The notes: generated by a model from the letters alone, not told the origin. Counted from the stretch's first letter, positions 24,216 to 32,595 are shown. The stretch is 35,015 nt of DNA from Propionibacterium sp. (GCA_012839035.1 DUOB01000077.1:1-35015); one strand, 5' to 3'. Numbers and translations are program-made.

Positions 24216-24239
24216 GCGCACTCAGGGATTGGTCAAAAG

Positions 24240-24316
<77 letters not shown>

Positions 24317-24360
24317 AAGGCCCGTGTGAGAGCCCTGTGCCCTCGCTGAGCACCCGATGA

Positions 24361-24389
24361 ATCATAGCCGCATTCCCCGGCGCCACCAA
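24361..24389 (-). promoter_or_regulatory. Candidate tRNA-Pro promoter
   Basis: TATGAT (complement 24361-24366) is a near-consensus -10, with TTTGGT (complement 24384-24389) 17 nt upstream as a weak -35. Transcription would begin about 35-40 nt before the mature tRNA. Confidence 0.55.
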
Positions 24390-24417
24390 ACTCGAATGCC
24401 TCGTGGACAGGTCTGGT

Positions 24418-25356
24418 TCACCACCCGTGATCGCGGGCCACGAGGGTCAGCAGGGAAGCCTCCGGGCGGCAGGCGAAACGAACGGGGCCGAAGGGCGATA
24501 CGCCCAGACCACCCGACACATGGAGGACTGACGTATGTCCGCCCGAAGTGTGCTGAGACACCCCTTTGGCGCGCTTGGTGTCGAGATCGCAGTTGGTTAC
24601 GAGAGCACCATGGCCGGGCACGCACACCTGTCCGCCGTGCGTGTGGCCGGCGAGGATGAGGTCCATGCCGTCGGAGGCGAAGGCGTCCAGCAGGCGCAGG
24701 TAGGGGGCGTGGGTGACCGCGATGTTGATCAGCGCCGTGGGGTCGGGTGGGCCGGTAACGAGCTCATAGCGATCCCGGCGTGAATGGGCGTCGTCCGTGC
24801 CCCGGAACGCGAGAGGCATGCCACGGACCGACAGCGTTTCGCGGCGGTGCACGAGGTTCGACCAGCCGGCGGCGTCGAAATGCGCGCCGAGCGTACGCCA
24901 AGGCAGCTCGCGACCCGGATGGTCCTCGAGCCGTGTTGGGTTTTTGGGGCCGCCGAGATGGTCGAGGGGATTCTTGAGAAGGGGCTGCAGGTAGTCGTTG
25001 GAGCCCCATACATAGACGCCGGGGAGATCGAGCAGGCGGCCGTACGCCTCAAGCACCCATGGCCAGATGTGCGGATGGGCGTGGTTGTCGCCCGTGTTCA
25101 CAACGAGATCCGGCTTCAGATCGGCCAAGCCCCGGACCCACGTCACTTTGGCGCGCTGTCGGGGCAGCAGGTGCATGTCCGACAGGTGCAGGACCCGCAC
25201 CGGATCCGCGCCATTGGGTAGGAGAGGCAGCGAAAACCTCCGCAGAACGAAGGCCCGGCTCTCGATGAGCGCCCCATAAGCGATACCCCCGACACCGAGC
25301 GCAACAGTCCCGCCGAGGACGCGCTTCAGCGATCCGTCAGTCCTCCTGCTGGTCAT
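24418..25356 (-). CDS. Calcineurin-like metallophosphoesterase
   Basis: This is a binuclear metal phosphoesterase of 312 residues. An N-terminal hydrophobic helix (about 14-30, GGTVALGVGGIAYGALI) likely anchors it, followed by the motifs in order: DxH as HLSDMH (Asp60, His62), GDN (Asp90), GSND in place of the usual GNHD/E (Asn120), the metal histidine in VTHAP (His215), and GHTHGGQ (His237, His239). The ATG at 25354-25356 overlaps the end of the penicillin-binding protein gene by 20 bp. The same PBP-phosphoesterase pairing occurs in mycobacteria (Rv3682-Rv3683). The substrate is unknown; a role in envelope phospholipid or lipid-linked phosphate metabolism is possible. Confidence 0.88.
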   Translation of the reverse strand: MTSRRTDGSLKRVLGGTVALGVGGIAYGALIESRAFVLRRFSLPLLPNGADPVRVLHLSDMHLLPRQRAKVTWVRGLADLKPDLVVNTGDNHAHPHIWPWVLEAYGRLLDLPGVYVWGSNDYLQPLLKNPLDHLGGPKNPTRLEDHPGRELPWRTLGAHFDAAGWSNLVHRRETLSVRGMPLAFRGTDDAHSRRDRYELVTGPPDPTALINIAVTHAPYLRLLDAFASDGMDLILAGHTHGGQVCVPGHGALVTNCDLDTKRAKGVSQHTSGGHTSVLHVSGGLGVSPFGPVRFACRPEASLLTLVARDHGW

Positions 25357-27829
25357 CCTGGCCCGAGTCGTCGTCTCCTTGGTCAGCCTCCCCGCCGCCC
25401 TGGTCGGCGGGCTGCTCTCCCTGATCCTCGGCGGGGGCTTGGGGGGCTTGGGTCGTTTCCGGGGGTTCTGCCGGGGCAGGGGCCGTGGTCGTGGGAGACG
25501 GCGCAGGCGCCGGTCCCGCAGAATAGACGAGGTTGATCAGCGTTCCCAACGGTGCGGAGCCGGTTCGGCTGATGCCCAGATAGGCGCCCCGGGGGCTGCT
25601 GCTGTGACGCGTGGCCCGGCCCACGGAGAAACCGGCATCCTCAAGGGCGGCCTTGGCCGCCTCGGGATTCATCCCGCTCACGTTGGGGATCTGCACGGAC
25701 CGGCCCTGGAGAACCTCGCGGTCGGCCTTGGTGAACTTGGTCTTTGGCCTGTCCTTCAGTGCTGCGGCCATCGAGGGGCGATAGATGTCCTGACCGGCGT
25801 CACCGCCGCCGGAACCGGACATGTAATAGCCGGAGTTCGGCAGGCGAAGCCCCTTCAGGGTGACACGGCCACGGTTCTCCCAGAACGGGTTGGTCTTGTC
25901 GATCGCGATCATGGCCACGCCGGCGACCTCGGGGGTATAGCCCGCGAACCACACGGCCTGGTTGCGGTCGATCGTGCCCGTTTTGCCCGCCTGCGGATAG
26001 CCGCCGGGGATCGTCGCGGGACGGCCGGTGCCGTTCATCACGTTCGACAGCAGCTGGTTCATGCCGTCGGCGACCTTCGGTTCCATGACCTGACGGCAGT
26101 TGGCGTCCGGCACCTTGATCTCGTTGCCGTCCTTGTCGGTGATCCGCTTGAGGATGATCGGGTCGCAGTGGACGCCACGGGCCGCGAAGGTCGCGTACGC
26201 CTCCGTCAGCGAGAGAGGGGTGATCTCGGCGGAGCCGAGGACGAACGACGGCTTGTTGTGGAACTGGTCGACGATGTCGCCCTTGGAGCCGAGCTTCACG
26301 CCGGTCTTCTGGGCCATCTTCGTGGTCTCACAGCCACCGGCGTCGCGGATCAGCTGGACGAAATAGGTGTTGACCGACATCGCCATGGCACGGTTCATGT
26401 CCATGGTGCCGTGCACGCCTGTCGAGTTGCTGACGCGCCACGTGCCGGGCAGGCGCTCCCTGCCCTGGCAGTTCTTGAAGCGTTGGCCCCCGAATTCCAT
26501 GGTTGAGGCGGCGTTGTAGGTCTGGCCCAGAGGCATCCCGGCCTCCAGCGCGGCGGCCGCGGCGAACGGCTTGAACGTGGAACCGGCCTGATAACCCTCG
26601 GCTCCGCCCATGTCGTTGTCGCTGAGCGACCCACCGACGGCGTAGTTGTAATAGGTCTCACCGGCGGCCGAGTTGTCGCCCATCACCGGACGGTTCTGGG
26701 CCATGGCCAGGATGAGGCCGGTGCCGGGCTGGATCATCGTCATGGTCGAGATGACCGGGTCGCGTGGGTCCAGATTCTTGGCGATCGCGGCCTCTGCGGC
26801 GTCCTGGGTGTCCGGGTCGATCTCGGTCTCGATCGTGAGGCCACCGCGCTTCAGCGTGTCGAGGCGCTCGTCGGGCGTGTTCCCGAGTGCCGGCATCTGC
26901 TGCAGCGTGCGCTTCACATAGTCACAGAGGAACGGATAGCGGGTCCCGACGCAGCCGTTGGGGGAGGTCTGCACCTTGGCCGGATCCCAGGGGACCTGCT
27001 TGGCTTCCGCGGCTTCCTCGGGCGTCACGATCTCGAGCTCGGCCATGCGGCTGAGGACGACGTTGCGGCGATCCAGAGCGATGGTGGTGTTGCGGACCGG
27101 GTCGGTCGCGGCCGGGTTCTGCACCAGTCCGGCGAGCATCGCGGCCTGGTCGAGCGTGAGATCCTTGGCCGTCGTGTCGTAGTAATGGTGGGCGGCGGCT
27201 TGGACGCCGTAGGCGCCGTCGCCGTAGTAGGCGATGTTGAGATAGCGCTCGAGGATTTCGTCCTTGGTCAGCCGCTTTTCCAGTGCGATCGCGAACCGCA
27301 GTTCCTGGATCTTGCGGCTGATTGTCCGCTCCTGGGCCTTCTGGATGCCCGCGTCGTCGCCCTTGATCTTGGCCGACTCGATCTGGACCATCTTCACGTA
27401 TTGCTGGGTGAGGCTCGAACCGCCCTGCGTCCCGCTCGCGCCGGAGGTGTTGCGCACGAGGGCGCGCAGTGTCGCCCGGACGTCCAGCGCGCCGTGCTGA
27501 TAGAAGCGGTGGTCCTCGATCGCCACCTGGGCCTTGGACATGACCGGCGCAATCTCGGCCAGGGGCACATAGACCCGGTTTTCCTCCCAGAACGTCGCCA
27601 GCACTTCGCCGTTCGACAGGAGCACGCGGGAGCGCTCGGACTGCGGCGGAGTCTCAAGTTCGGCGGGAATGTGGTCCATGCCGGTGGAGACGGCGTTGGT
27701 CGCAGCGCCTGCCATGCCGGCGACGGGGATCAGGAGCCCGGCGACGAGGATGCCGGCGAAGACGCTCACCACCACAAACATGATGGCGCGATAGAGGAGG
27801 CGCCCAGCGGCAGCGGGAGTTTTGGCCAT
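25337..27829 (-). CDS. Class A penicillin-binding protein with PASTA domain
   Basis: This is a bifunctional peptidoglycan synthase (830 residues) related to PonA2. One TM helix lies near residues 15-40. The GT51 glycosyltransferase domain has EDHRFYQHGALD (catalytic Glu105), GGSSLTQQ (136-143) and RKIQELRFAIALE. The transpeptidase domain has GSTFK (active Ser417), SVN (485-487) and KTGT (616-619). A PASTA domain (about 711-770) begins SVQIPNVSGMNPEAAKAALEDAG, and a Pro/Gln/Asp-rich tail follows. The start is ATG 27827-27829 with TACGCT 7 nt upstream and no ribosome site, so it is probably leaderless. It is divergent from whiB. The metallophosphoesterase gene follows with a 20-bp overlap. Confidence 0.96.
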   Translation of the reverse strand: MAKTPAAAGRLLYRAIMFVVVSVFAGILVAGLLIPVAGMAGAATNAVSTGMDHIPAELETPPQSERSRVLLSNGEVLATFWEENRVYVPLAEIAPVMSKAQVAIEDHRFYQHGALDVRATLRALVRNTSGASGTQGGSSLTQQYVKMVQIESAKIKGDDAGIQKAQERTISRKIQELRFAIALEKRLTKDEILERYLNIAYYGDGAYGVQAAAHHYYDTTAKDLTLDQAAMLAGLVQNPAATDPVRNTTIALDRRNVVLSRMAELEIVTPEEAAEAKQVPWDPAKVQTSPNGCVGTRYPFLCDYVKRTLQQMPALGNTPDERLDTLKRGGLTIETEIDPDTQDAAEAAIAKNLDPRDPVISTMTMIQPGTGLILAMAQNRPVMGDNSAAGETYYNYAVGGSLSDNDMGGAEGYQAGSTFKPFAAAAALEAGMPLGQTYNAASTMEFGGQRFKNCQGRERLPGTWRVSNSTGVHGTMDMNRAMAMSVNTYFVQLIRDAGGCETTKMAQKTGVKLGSKGDIVDQFHNKPSFVLGSAEITPLSLTEAYATFAARGVHCDPIILKRITDKDGNEIKVPDANCRQVMEPKVADGMNQLLSNVMNGTGRPATIPGGYPQAGKTGTIDRNQAVWFAGYTPEVAGVAMIAIDKTNPFWENRGRVTLKGLRLPNSGYYMSGSGGGDAGQDIYRPSMAAALKDRPKTKFTKADREVLQGRSVQIPNVSGMNPEAAKAALEDAGFSVGRATRHSSSPRGAYLGISRTGSAPLGTLINLVYSAGPAPAPSPTTTAPAPAEPPETTQAPQAPAEDQGEQPADQGGGEADQGDDDSGQDDQQED

Positions 27830-28046
27830 GGCGGTCAGCGTACGCGACCACTCCGACGCCCCAAAAATCCCGTGCCGGGCGCGTCCGGAGAGTCGCTGGG
27901 GCGTTCTACTCGCAGGTAGCGTGACCTTGGCCTCAAAGGACCCTCAATTAGTGGACGTGCAAAGTGCGGGCACCGTAGTATCTCGGCTAACTCATCCCTA
28001 CTCACCCCGTCGCTGCAGCGTCGCACACCACAGGGGGTTGTACCCG
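27830..28046. promoter_or_regulatory. Divergent intergenic region, PBP and whiB
   Basis: The PBP side has TACGCT (complement 27837-27842) 7 nt before its ATG. The whiB side has TAGTAT (27976-27981) as a candidate -10 with no clear -35, giving a leader of about 60 nt. AGGGGG (28032-28037) is 9 nt before TTG 28047. A 7-bp inverted repeat ACGCCCC/GGGGCGT (27863-27904 region) and the 10-bp palindrome CGCTGCAGCG (28011-28020) are of unknown meaning. Confidence 0.4.
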
Positions 28047-28328
28047 TTGACTCTCGCACCATCGGAATGGACCTTGCAAGCACGTTGTCGCGGAACCGCC
28101 GACGACCTGTTTGTTGAAGGCGCCCAACAGAAGAAGGCCCGGTTGGTTTGCCGAGGCTGTTCAGTCCGCTCCCACTGCTTGGCAGAGGCCCTCGACAACC
28201 GCATCGAGTGGGGAGTCTGGGGCGGCATGACCGAACGCGAGCGCCGCTATCTCCTTCGCGTTCGCACCGACGTCGAATCCTGGGCGTCACTCCTGCTCGG
28301 CAAGAAGGGCGCCCACTCGCCGCAGTGA
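28047..28328 (+). CDS. WhiB family iron-sulfur transcriptional regulator (WhiB4-like)
   Basis: This is a small actinobacterial [4Fe-4S] regulator and redox sensor. Taking TTG 28047 (AGGGGG 9 nt upstream), the 93-residue protein carries the four cluster cysteines Cys14, Cys35, Cys38 and Cys44 (C-x20-C-x2-C-x5-C), the turn GVWGGMTERERR (from residue 56) and a basic C-terminus. The position next to ArsA-like ATPase genes and a PBP matches M. tuberculosis whiB4. The start is uncertain: TTG 28038 is also in frame, and the frame stays open to 27822 with poor third-position GC. Its last 42 bp overlap, antisense, the end of the ArsA-like gene at 28287. Confidence 0.88.
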   Translation: MTLAPSEWTLQARCRGTADDLFVEGAQQKKARLVCRGCSVRSHCLAEALDNRIEWGVWGGMTERERRYLLRVRTDVESWASLLLGKKGAHSPQ

Positions 28329-29450
28329 TTCCAGATCGTTCACATCCTGGGTCTGGGCGGCCACCTCGGCCATCGGGATCCTCGGATTGGTGAGCTTGAA
28401 CTTCTCGATGAGGTCACGCTCGCGCTCCACCGTCTGCATCCGGCGCGCGTGACGGATCAGGGCCAGCCGCTCCAACCGGTGCGGGTCTGCTGCGTCCGCG
28501 GCGCTGGGTCCGAAGTCCTCGACGAGCGCCGTGGCGCGTGCTGCCGACATGTCGAGGCTGCTGTTGTGGACGCGGTTGATCGCCACGCCGCGCAGCGGCA
28601 TGCGCTCTTCCCGGAGCCGGTCGATGAAGAAGGAGGCTTCGCGCAGGGCGTCCCGCGTCGGGGTGGCGACGACAACGAAACGCGTATGCGGTGACGAGAG
28701 ATTGCGCAGGGTGGCCTCGGCCCGCTGTCGGAACCCGCCGAACAGTGTTTCGAAGGCCGCCACGAACGTCTGCACGTCCTTGAGCACGGTGGCGCCGAGG
28801 ATCTTGGTCATGGCGCTCATCACCAGGTTGACGCCCATGGACATCAACTTGAACGGGCCCTTCGCCGGTGCCATCAACATCCGCAGCATGCGGCCGTCCA
28901 GGAGATCGCTGAGGTGCTCCGGCGCGTCCAGGAAATCCAGCGCGGACCGGGAGGGCGGCGTGTCCACGACGATGAGATCCCAGCGCCCATCGGTCCGGGC
29001 CTCGTCGTGCAACTGGCCGAGCTTCTCCATGGCCATGTATTCCTGAGTGCCCGAGAAGGAGGTCGACAGGGCCTGATAGAAGCGATTGTTGAGGATCTGT
29101 TCCGCTTTCGCAGGACTGGCGTGGGCCTCGACGACGTCGTCGAAGGTCCGCTTCATGTCCAGCATCATCGCGTCGAGGGTGCCGCCGCCCGACGTGTCCA
29201 CGCCCACCACTGCGCGCGGTGTGTTGTCCAGCTCGACCAGGCCGAGGGACTGTGCGAGTCGGCGCGCGGGGTCGATGGTCAGCACGACGACCTTGCGGTG
29301 ATGGACCTCGGCGGCTCGCAGGGCGAGCGCGGCCGAGGTGGTCGTTTTGCCGACACCTCCCGAGCCGCAGCAGATCAGGATCTGCACGGACTTGTCCGCC
29401 AGCAGTCCGTCGACGTTGGGCTTGGCGACCTCGATCGGAGAGCTTGTCAT
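28287..29450 (-). CDS. ArsA/Get3-family ATPase (Rv3680-like)
   Basis: This is a 387-residue ATPase of the ArsA/TRC40 group. The P-loop reads CCGSGGVGKTTTSAALALRA near residue 28, then switch I VVLTIDPARRLAQSLGLVEL and switch II LIVVDTPPSRSALDFLDAPE. The signature lysine of the deviant Walker A (KGGxGKT) is replaced by Ser (SGGVGKT). The partner gene keeps that lysine, so the pair may form an asymmetric heterodimer. ATG 29448-29450 overlaps the partner's stop (ATGA). The mycobacterial Rv3679-Rv3680 pair has the same order. The anion or protein cargo is not known; no ArsB or arsR gene is near, so arsenic export is unlikely. Confidence 0.88.
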   Translation of the reverse strand: MTSSPIEVAKPNVDGLLADKSVQILICCGSGGVGKTTTSAALALRAAEVHHRKVVVLTIDPARRLAQSLGLVELDNTPRAVVGVDTSGGGTLDAMMLDMKRTFDDVVEAHASPAKAEQILNNRFYQALSTSFSGTQEYMAMEKLGQLHDEARTDGRWDLIVVDTPPSRSALDFLDAPEHLSDLLDGRMLRMLMAPAKGPFKLMSMGVNLVMSAMTKILGATVLKDVQTFVAAFETLFGGFRQRAEATLRNLSSPHTRFVVVATPTRDALREASFFIDRLREERMPLRGVAINRVHNSSLDMSAARATALVEDFGPSAADAADPHRLERLALIRHARRMQTVERERDLIEKFKLTNPRIPMAEVAAQTQDVNDLESLRRVGALLAEQE

Positions 29451-30436
29451 GACTGGTCCTTCCACACAGGGGTGAGCAGTTCGGCGAAGGCGAACAGCGA
29501 AGCGGTGTCGACACCGGTCGGGTCGCGGGGCACGTCCACCATCGGGAGGTTCAGCGCCTCCAGCTCTGCCCGGCAGGCGCGTTCGTCCGCGATCCAGGCG
29601 GCTTCGGCGGCGAGCTCGCGGCGCAGGGCGGCGTTCTCCTCGTCGGTCAGCCCCGCCACGGACACCGGCAGTTCCTCCTTGGCGGCCAGCGCGATCTCCT
29701 CGTCGGTGAACTGCGAGTCGCTGACGAGGTTGCAGATCACCGAGGCGACCCTGATCTGTGTCGGACCCAGGTCCTGGACAGCTTCGATGGTTTCGGTGAC
29801 GGGCATGTCCTCGAGCAGTGTCACCAAATGCACCATCGTGCTGGGCGAGCGGAAGACCCGGCCGATCGATTCGGCCTGCTGGTGGATGGGGCCGACCTTG
29901 GCCAGCCCGGCGACTGCCTCGTGGACGTTGAGGAAGCGCGTGATGCGGCCCGTCGGAGGAGCATCCAGGACGACGGCGTCGTACGCAGTGCCCATCCCCT
30001 TGGCGCGCCGGCGTACTGCTTCATAGACCTTGCCCGTGAGCAGAACGTCCCGCAGCCCTGGGGCGATCGAGGTCGCGAAGTCGAACACCCCGAACTTGTC
30101 CATCGCCTTGCCCGCGACACCGAGGCGGTAATAGGTCTCGAGATATTGCTGCAGGGCCGACTCGGCATCGATCGAGAGCCCGAAAACTTCCCCGCCCTGG
30201 GGCGTACGGCACAGCCGACGCTCCTCCTGCGGTGCCAATGACGAGATGCCGAACACTTCGCTGATCGCGTGCCGTCCCTCGACCTCGCACAGCAGCACGC
30301 GCCGCCCCTTGGTGGCGAGGCTGCAGGCCAGGGCTGCCGCCATGGTGGTTTTGCCCGTGCCGCCCTTGCCGCTCACGATGTGCAACATCGACTCGGCGTT
30401 CTCCGGGCGGCCTGCCCCCGACTCCGCTGTCCGCAT
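29447..30436 (-). CDS. ArsA/Get3-family ATPase (Rv3679-like)
   Basis: This is the first gene of the ArsA-type pair, 329 residues. It has the deviant Walker A SGKGGTGKTTMAAALA with signature lysine, then LLCEVEGRHAISEVFGI and switch II AVVLDAPPTGRITRFLN. The C-terminal half is helical. The ATG at 30434-30436 is preceded by TAGCCT (complement 30444-30449) 7 nt upstream and lacks a ribosome site, so it is probably leaderless. An alternative ATG lies at MLHIVSGKGG, about 16 codons in. The open frame reaches 30499, but the promoter argues against it. It is divergent from pobA across 231 bp. Confidence 0.88.
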   Translation of the reverse strand: MRTAESGAGRPENAESMLHIVSGKGGTGKTTMAAALACSLATKGRRVLLCEVEGRHAISEVFGISSLAPQEERRLCRTPQGGEVFGLSIDAESALQQYLETYYRLGVAGKAMDKFGVFDFATSIAPGLRDVLLTGKVYEAVRRRAKGMGTAYDAVVLDAPPTGRITRFLNVHEAVAGLAKVGPIHQQAESIGRVFRSPSTMVHLVTLLEDMPVTETIEAVQDLGPTQIRVASVICNLVSDSQFTDEEIALAAKEELPVSVAGLTDEENAALRRELAAEAAWIADERACRAELEALNLPMVDVPRDPTGVDTASLFAFAELLTPVWKDQS

Positions 30437-30575
30437 GACCGCAAGGCTAGTGGGCGGCCCGGAGATCGGGTACGCCCGGTCGGGTGCCGTCTCGGCCACG
30501 ACTGTTTGCCCGGCTTCCCGGGTCGAAGAGCTCTGTTATCCCCCGGCGGGTCGCGCTACGGTGACGCGAGGGCGG

Positions 30576-30640
30576 CTTTGCGCCGGAGGTCGAGGAGGAT
30601 CCCGCCGACAGCCCCGACTGAAATCATCGCCGGCGCAAAG
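30576..30640 (+). repeat. 11-bp inverted repeat in the pobA leader
   Basis: CTTTGCGCCGG (30576-30586) and CCGGCGCAAAG (30630-30640) are exact reverse complements 43 nt apart. The right arm lies 16 nt before the pobA AGGAGG. The pair could fold in the mRNA leader or serve as paired operator half-sites for a regulator. The rest of 30437-30667 shows no clear promoter or gene. Confidence 0.6.
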
Positions 30641-30667
30641 GGTGCCGGCCACCAACAGGAGGCATAC

Positions 30668-31867
30668 ATGCCCGAGACCACCCGCACCCAAGTGGTCATC
30701 GTCGGAGCCGGCCCCGCCGGTCTGATGATTTCCCAGATGCTCGCCAATCGCGGCGTCGACTCCGTTGCGATCGACATCCGGAGCCGCGAGGAAATCGAGA
30801 ACACGCACCGCGCCGGCATCCTGGAGGCGCAGGCCGTTCAGATGCTGGATGACGAGAAGGTGTCGGATCGCTACCGCACCGAAGGTTATGAGCACGAGGG
30901 CACCGACATCCGCGTCAACGGTGTCAGCAACCGCATCAACTTCAAGGAACTCGTCGGCGCGACCGTGTGGCTCTATCCGCAGACCGACGTGTTCATCGAC
31001 CTCGCCAATGCCCGTGAGCGTGACGGCGGCGATGTTCGTTTCGGCGTCTCGGACGTCAAGGTCCTCGATGAATATTCCGACACCCCTGGGGTGAGCTTCG
31101 TCGACGCCGACGGCAACCAGCAGGAGGTCCGCGGTGACTTCCTCGTCGGCTCCGACGGCTCCCGATCCATCTGCCGCTTCCTCATCCCGGAGGAGGGCCG
31201 CCACCAGTACTTCCGCGAATATCCCTTCGCGTGGTTCGGCATCATGTGCGAGGCGCCGATGAGCTATGACGAGCTCATCTATGCCACCTCGGCCAAGGGT
31301 TTCGCGCTCATCTCGCAGCGGACCGAATCCGTCCAGCGGATGTATCTGCAGTGCAACCCCTCCGACGACATGCACTCCTGGTCCGAGGATCAGCTCTGGT
31401 CCGAGTTCCAGGCCCGCCTCGAAGGTCCCGACGGGTTCCAGCTCAAGACCGGGCCGATCTTCGAGCGTACGCTGCTGCCGTTCCGCAGCTTTGTGCAGGA
31501 ACCCATGCAGCACGGCCGCATCGTGCTCGCCGGCGACGCCGCCCACACCGTCCCGCCCACCGGTGCCCGTGGGCTCAACCTGGCCCTGTCGGACGCCCGC
31601 GCGCTCGCCACGCGGCTCGCCGAGGCGGCCAAGGCCAACGATGTGAGCAAGCTCGACGGCTATCAGGAGGCCGCGCTCAAGCGCATCTGGCGGGCCCAGA
31701 ACTTCTCCTACTGGATGACCACCATGCTGCACAGCCTTCCCGACGAGAACCCCTATGACTACAAGCGCCGCCTGGGTGAGCTCGAGATGGTGCTCGGTCA
31801 CAAGTCCGGGCGGACCCATCTGGCCGAGGCCTATTCGGGTTGGCCGAACGAGGAAGACGGTCTCTGA
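30668..31867 (+). CDS. pobA: 4-hydroxybenzoate 3-monooxygenase
   Basis: PobA is an FAD-dependent NAD(P)H hydroxylase turning 4-hydroxybenzoate into protocatechuate. The 399-residue protein is near the 394 of the Pseudomonas enzyme. FAD motifs are GAGPAG (13-18), the DG motif FLVGSDGSRS (about 158-167) and GDAAHTVPPTGARGLNLALSDA (289-310). Substrate residues appear conserved with a +4 offset: Tyr205 in ELIYA, Ser216 and Arg218 in ISQR, Arg224 and Tyr226 in QRMY. AGGAGG (30657-30662) is 5 nt before ATG 30668. No pobR or protocatechuate ring-cleavage gene is in the window. It lies inside an otherwise conserved gene block, so it may be an insertion. Confidence 0.96.
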   Translation: MPETTRTQVVIVGAGPAGLMISQMLANRGVDSVAIDIRSREEIENTHRAGILEAQAVQMLDDEKVSDRYRTEGYEHEGTDIRVNGVSNRINFKELVGATVWLYPQTDVFIDLANARERDGGDVRFGVSDVKVLDEYSDTPGVSFVDADGNQQEVRGDFLVGSDGSRSICRFLIPEEGRHQYFREYPFAWFGIMCEAPMSYDELIYATSAKGFALISQRTESVQRMYLQCNPSDDMHSWSEDQLWSEFQARLEGPDGFQLKTGPIFERTLLPFRSFVQEPMQHGRIVLAGDAAHTVPPTGARGLNLALSDARALATRLAEAAKANDVSKLDGYQEAALKRIWRAQNFSYWMTTMLHSLPDENPYDYKRRLGELEMVLGHKSGRTHLAEAYSGWPNEEDGL

Positions 31868-31938
31868 GCCGGACGCTGCACGCGCGTCCTCGTCACTGCC
31901 GATACGGCGGCGGGGAGGGCGCGTGTGTGGTGTCCGGC
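31868..31938 (+). terminator. Two-tier stem-loop after pobA, possible terminator
   Basis: The outer stem GCCGGAC (31868-31874)/GTCCGGC (31932-31938) and inner stem CACGCGC (31879-31885)/GCGCGTG (31919-31925) are perfect and nested, starting right after the pobA stop. There is no T-run. It would separate pobA from the next promoter. Confidence 0.45.
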
Positions 31939-31946
31939 CCGGTTTA

Positions 31947-31959
31947 TAGGGTGGAACTC
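31947..31959 (+). promoter_or_regulatory. Leaderless-type -10 of the DUF4177-ridA-MBL operon
   Basis: TAGGGT (31947-31952), overlapping TATAGG, lies 7 nt before ATG 31960. The hexamer and spacing are identical to those at dnaX. No ribosome site is seen. Confidence 0.55.
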
Positions 31960-32130
31960 ATGATCAAATGGGAATACGTCACCGTGCCGGTGCTCGTGCA
32001 CGCGACCAAGCAGATCCTGGACAACTGGGGCAGCGACGGCTGGGAGCTCGTCCAGATCGTTCCGGGCATGAACCCCGAGAATCTCGTCGCCTATATGAAG
32101 CGCCCGATCCCGGGACAGGAGCAGAAATGA
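31960..32130 (+). CDS. DUF4177-like small protein
   Basis: This is a 56-residue cytoplasmic protein, MIKWEYVTVPVLVHATKQI onwards, with the pattern WEYxTVP...ILDNWGSDGWELVQIVPG typical of DUF4177 (a short beta-beta-alpha fold of unknown function). It starts at ATG 31960 behind a TAGGGT hexamer. Its stop overlaps the ridA ATG (ATGA). Mycobacteria encode a similar tiny protein at the same place beside Rv3678. Longer in-frame extension to 31840 runs through pobA and is rejected. Confidence 0.82.
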   Translation: MIKWEYVTVPVLVHATKQILDNWGSDGWELVQIVPGMNPENLVAYMKRPIPGQEQK

Positions 32131-32585
32131 CGGTCACCAAGCGACTCGGCGACCTGGGCATCACGCTTCCCGACGTCGCGAAGCCGCTGGCGGCGTACGT
32201 GCCCGCCACCCGGGTGGGCAACCAGGTCTGGACGTCCGGACAGCTGCCGGTCGTTTCGGGTACGCCGACCCACACCGGCAAGCTCGGCGCAGAGGTCACC
32301 CTCGAGCAGGGAGTCGAATGTGCCCGGACCTGTTTGCTGAACGCGCTCGCGGCGATCGCGCACGTGGCCGGTGGGGTGGACCGAATCACCCGGATCCTCA
32401 AGGTCGTGGTGTTCGTTGCGAGTACGCCGGACTTCACCGATCAGCCCAAGGTGGGCAATGGGGCCAGTGAGCTGATCGGCGAGATCTTCGGGGAGGCCGG
32501 CGCCCATGTGCGCAGCGCCGTCGGCGTCAGCGTCCTGCCGCTCGACACCCCGGTCGAGCTCGAGGTCATCGCGGAGATCGGCTAG
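32127..32585 (+). CDS. RidA/YjgF/YER057c/UK114 family protein
   Basis: This is a 152-residue RidA-superfamily protein. The archetype hydrolyses reactive enamine/imine intermediates from PLP enzymes. Visible segments are YVPATRVGNQVWTSGQLPVV near the N-terminus, EQGVECARTCLLNALAAIAHVAGGVDRITRILKVVVFV in the middle, and a C-terminal end VELEVIAEIG. The usual catalytic Arg of the RidA subgroup (in R-x-x-x-x-V near residue 105-115) appears as HVRSAVGVSVLPL. ATG 32127 overlaps the DUF4177 stop, and AGGAG lies 7 nt before it. It corresponds to Rv3678-type proteins, whose substrate is unknown. Confidence 0.88.
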   Translation: MTVTKRLGDLGITLPDVAKPLAAYVPATRVGNQVWTSGQLPVVSGTPTHTGKLGAEVTLEQGVECARTCLLNALAAIAHVAGGVDRITRILKVVVFVASTPDFTDQPKVGNGASELIGEIFGEAGAHVRSAVGVSVLPLDTPVELEVIAEIG

Positions 32586-32595
32586 AAATCCCTCC

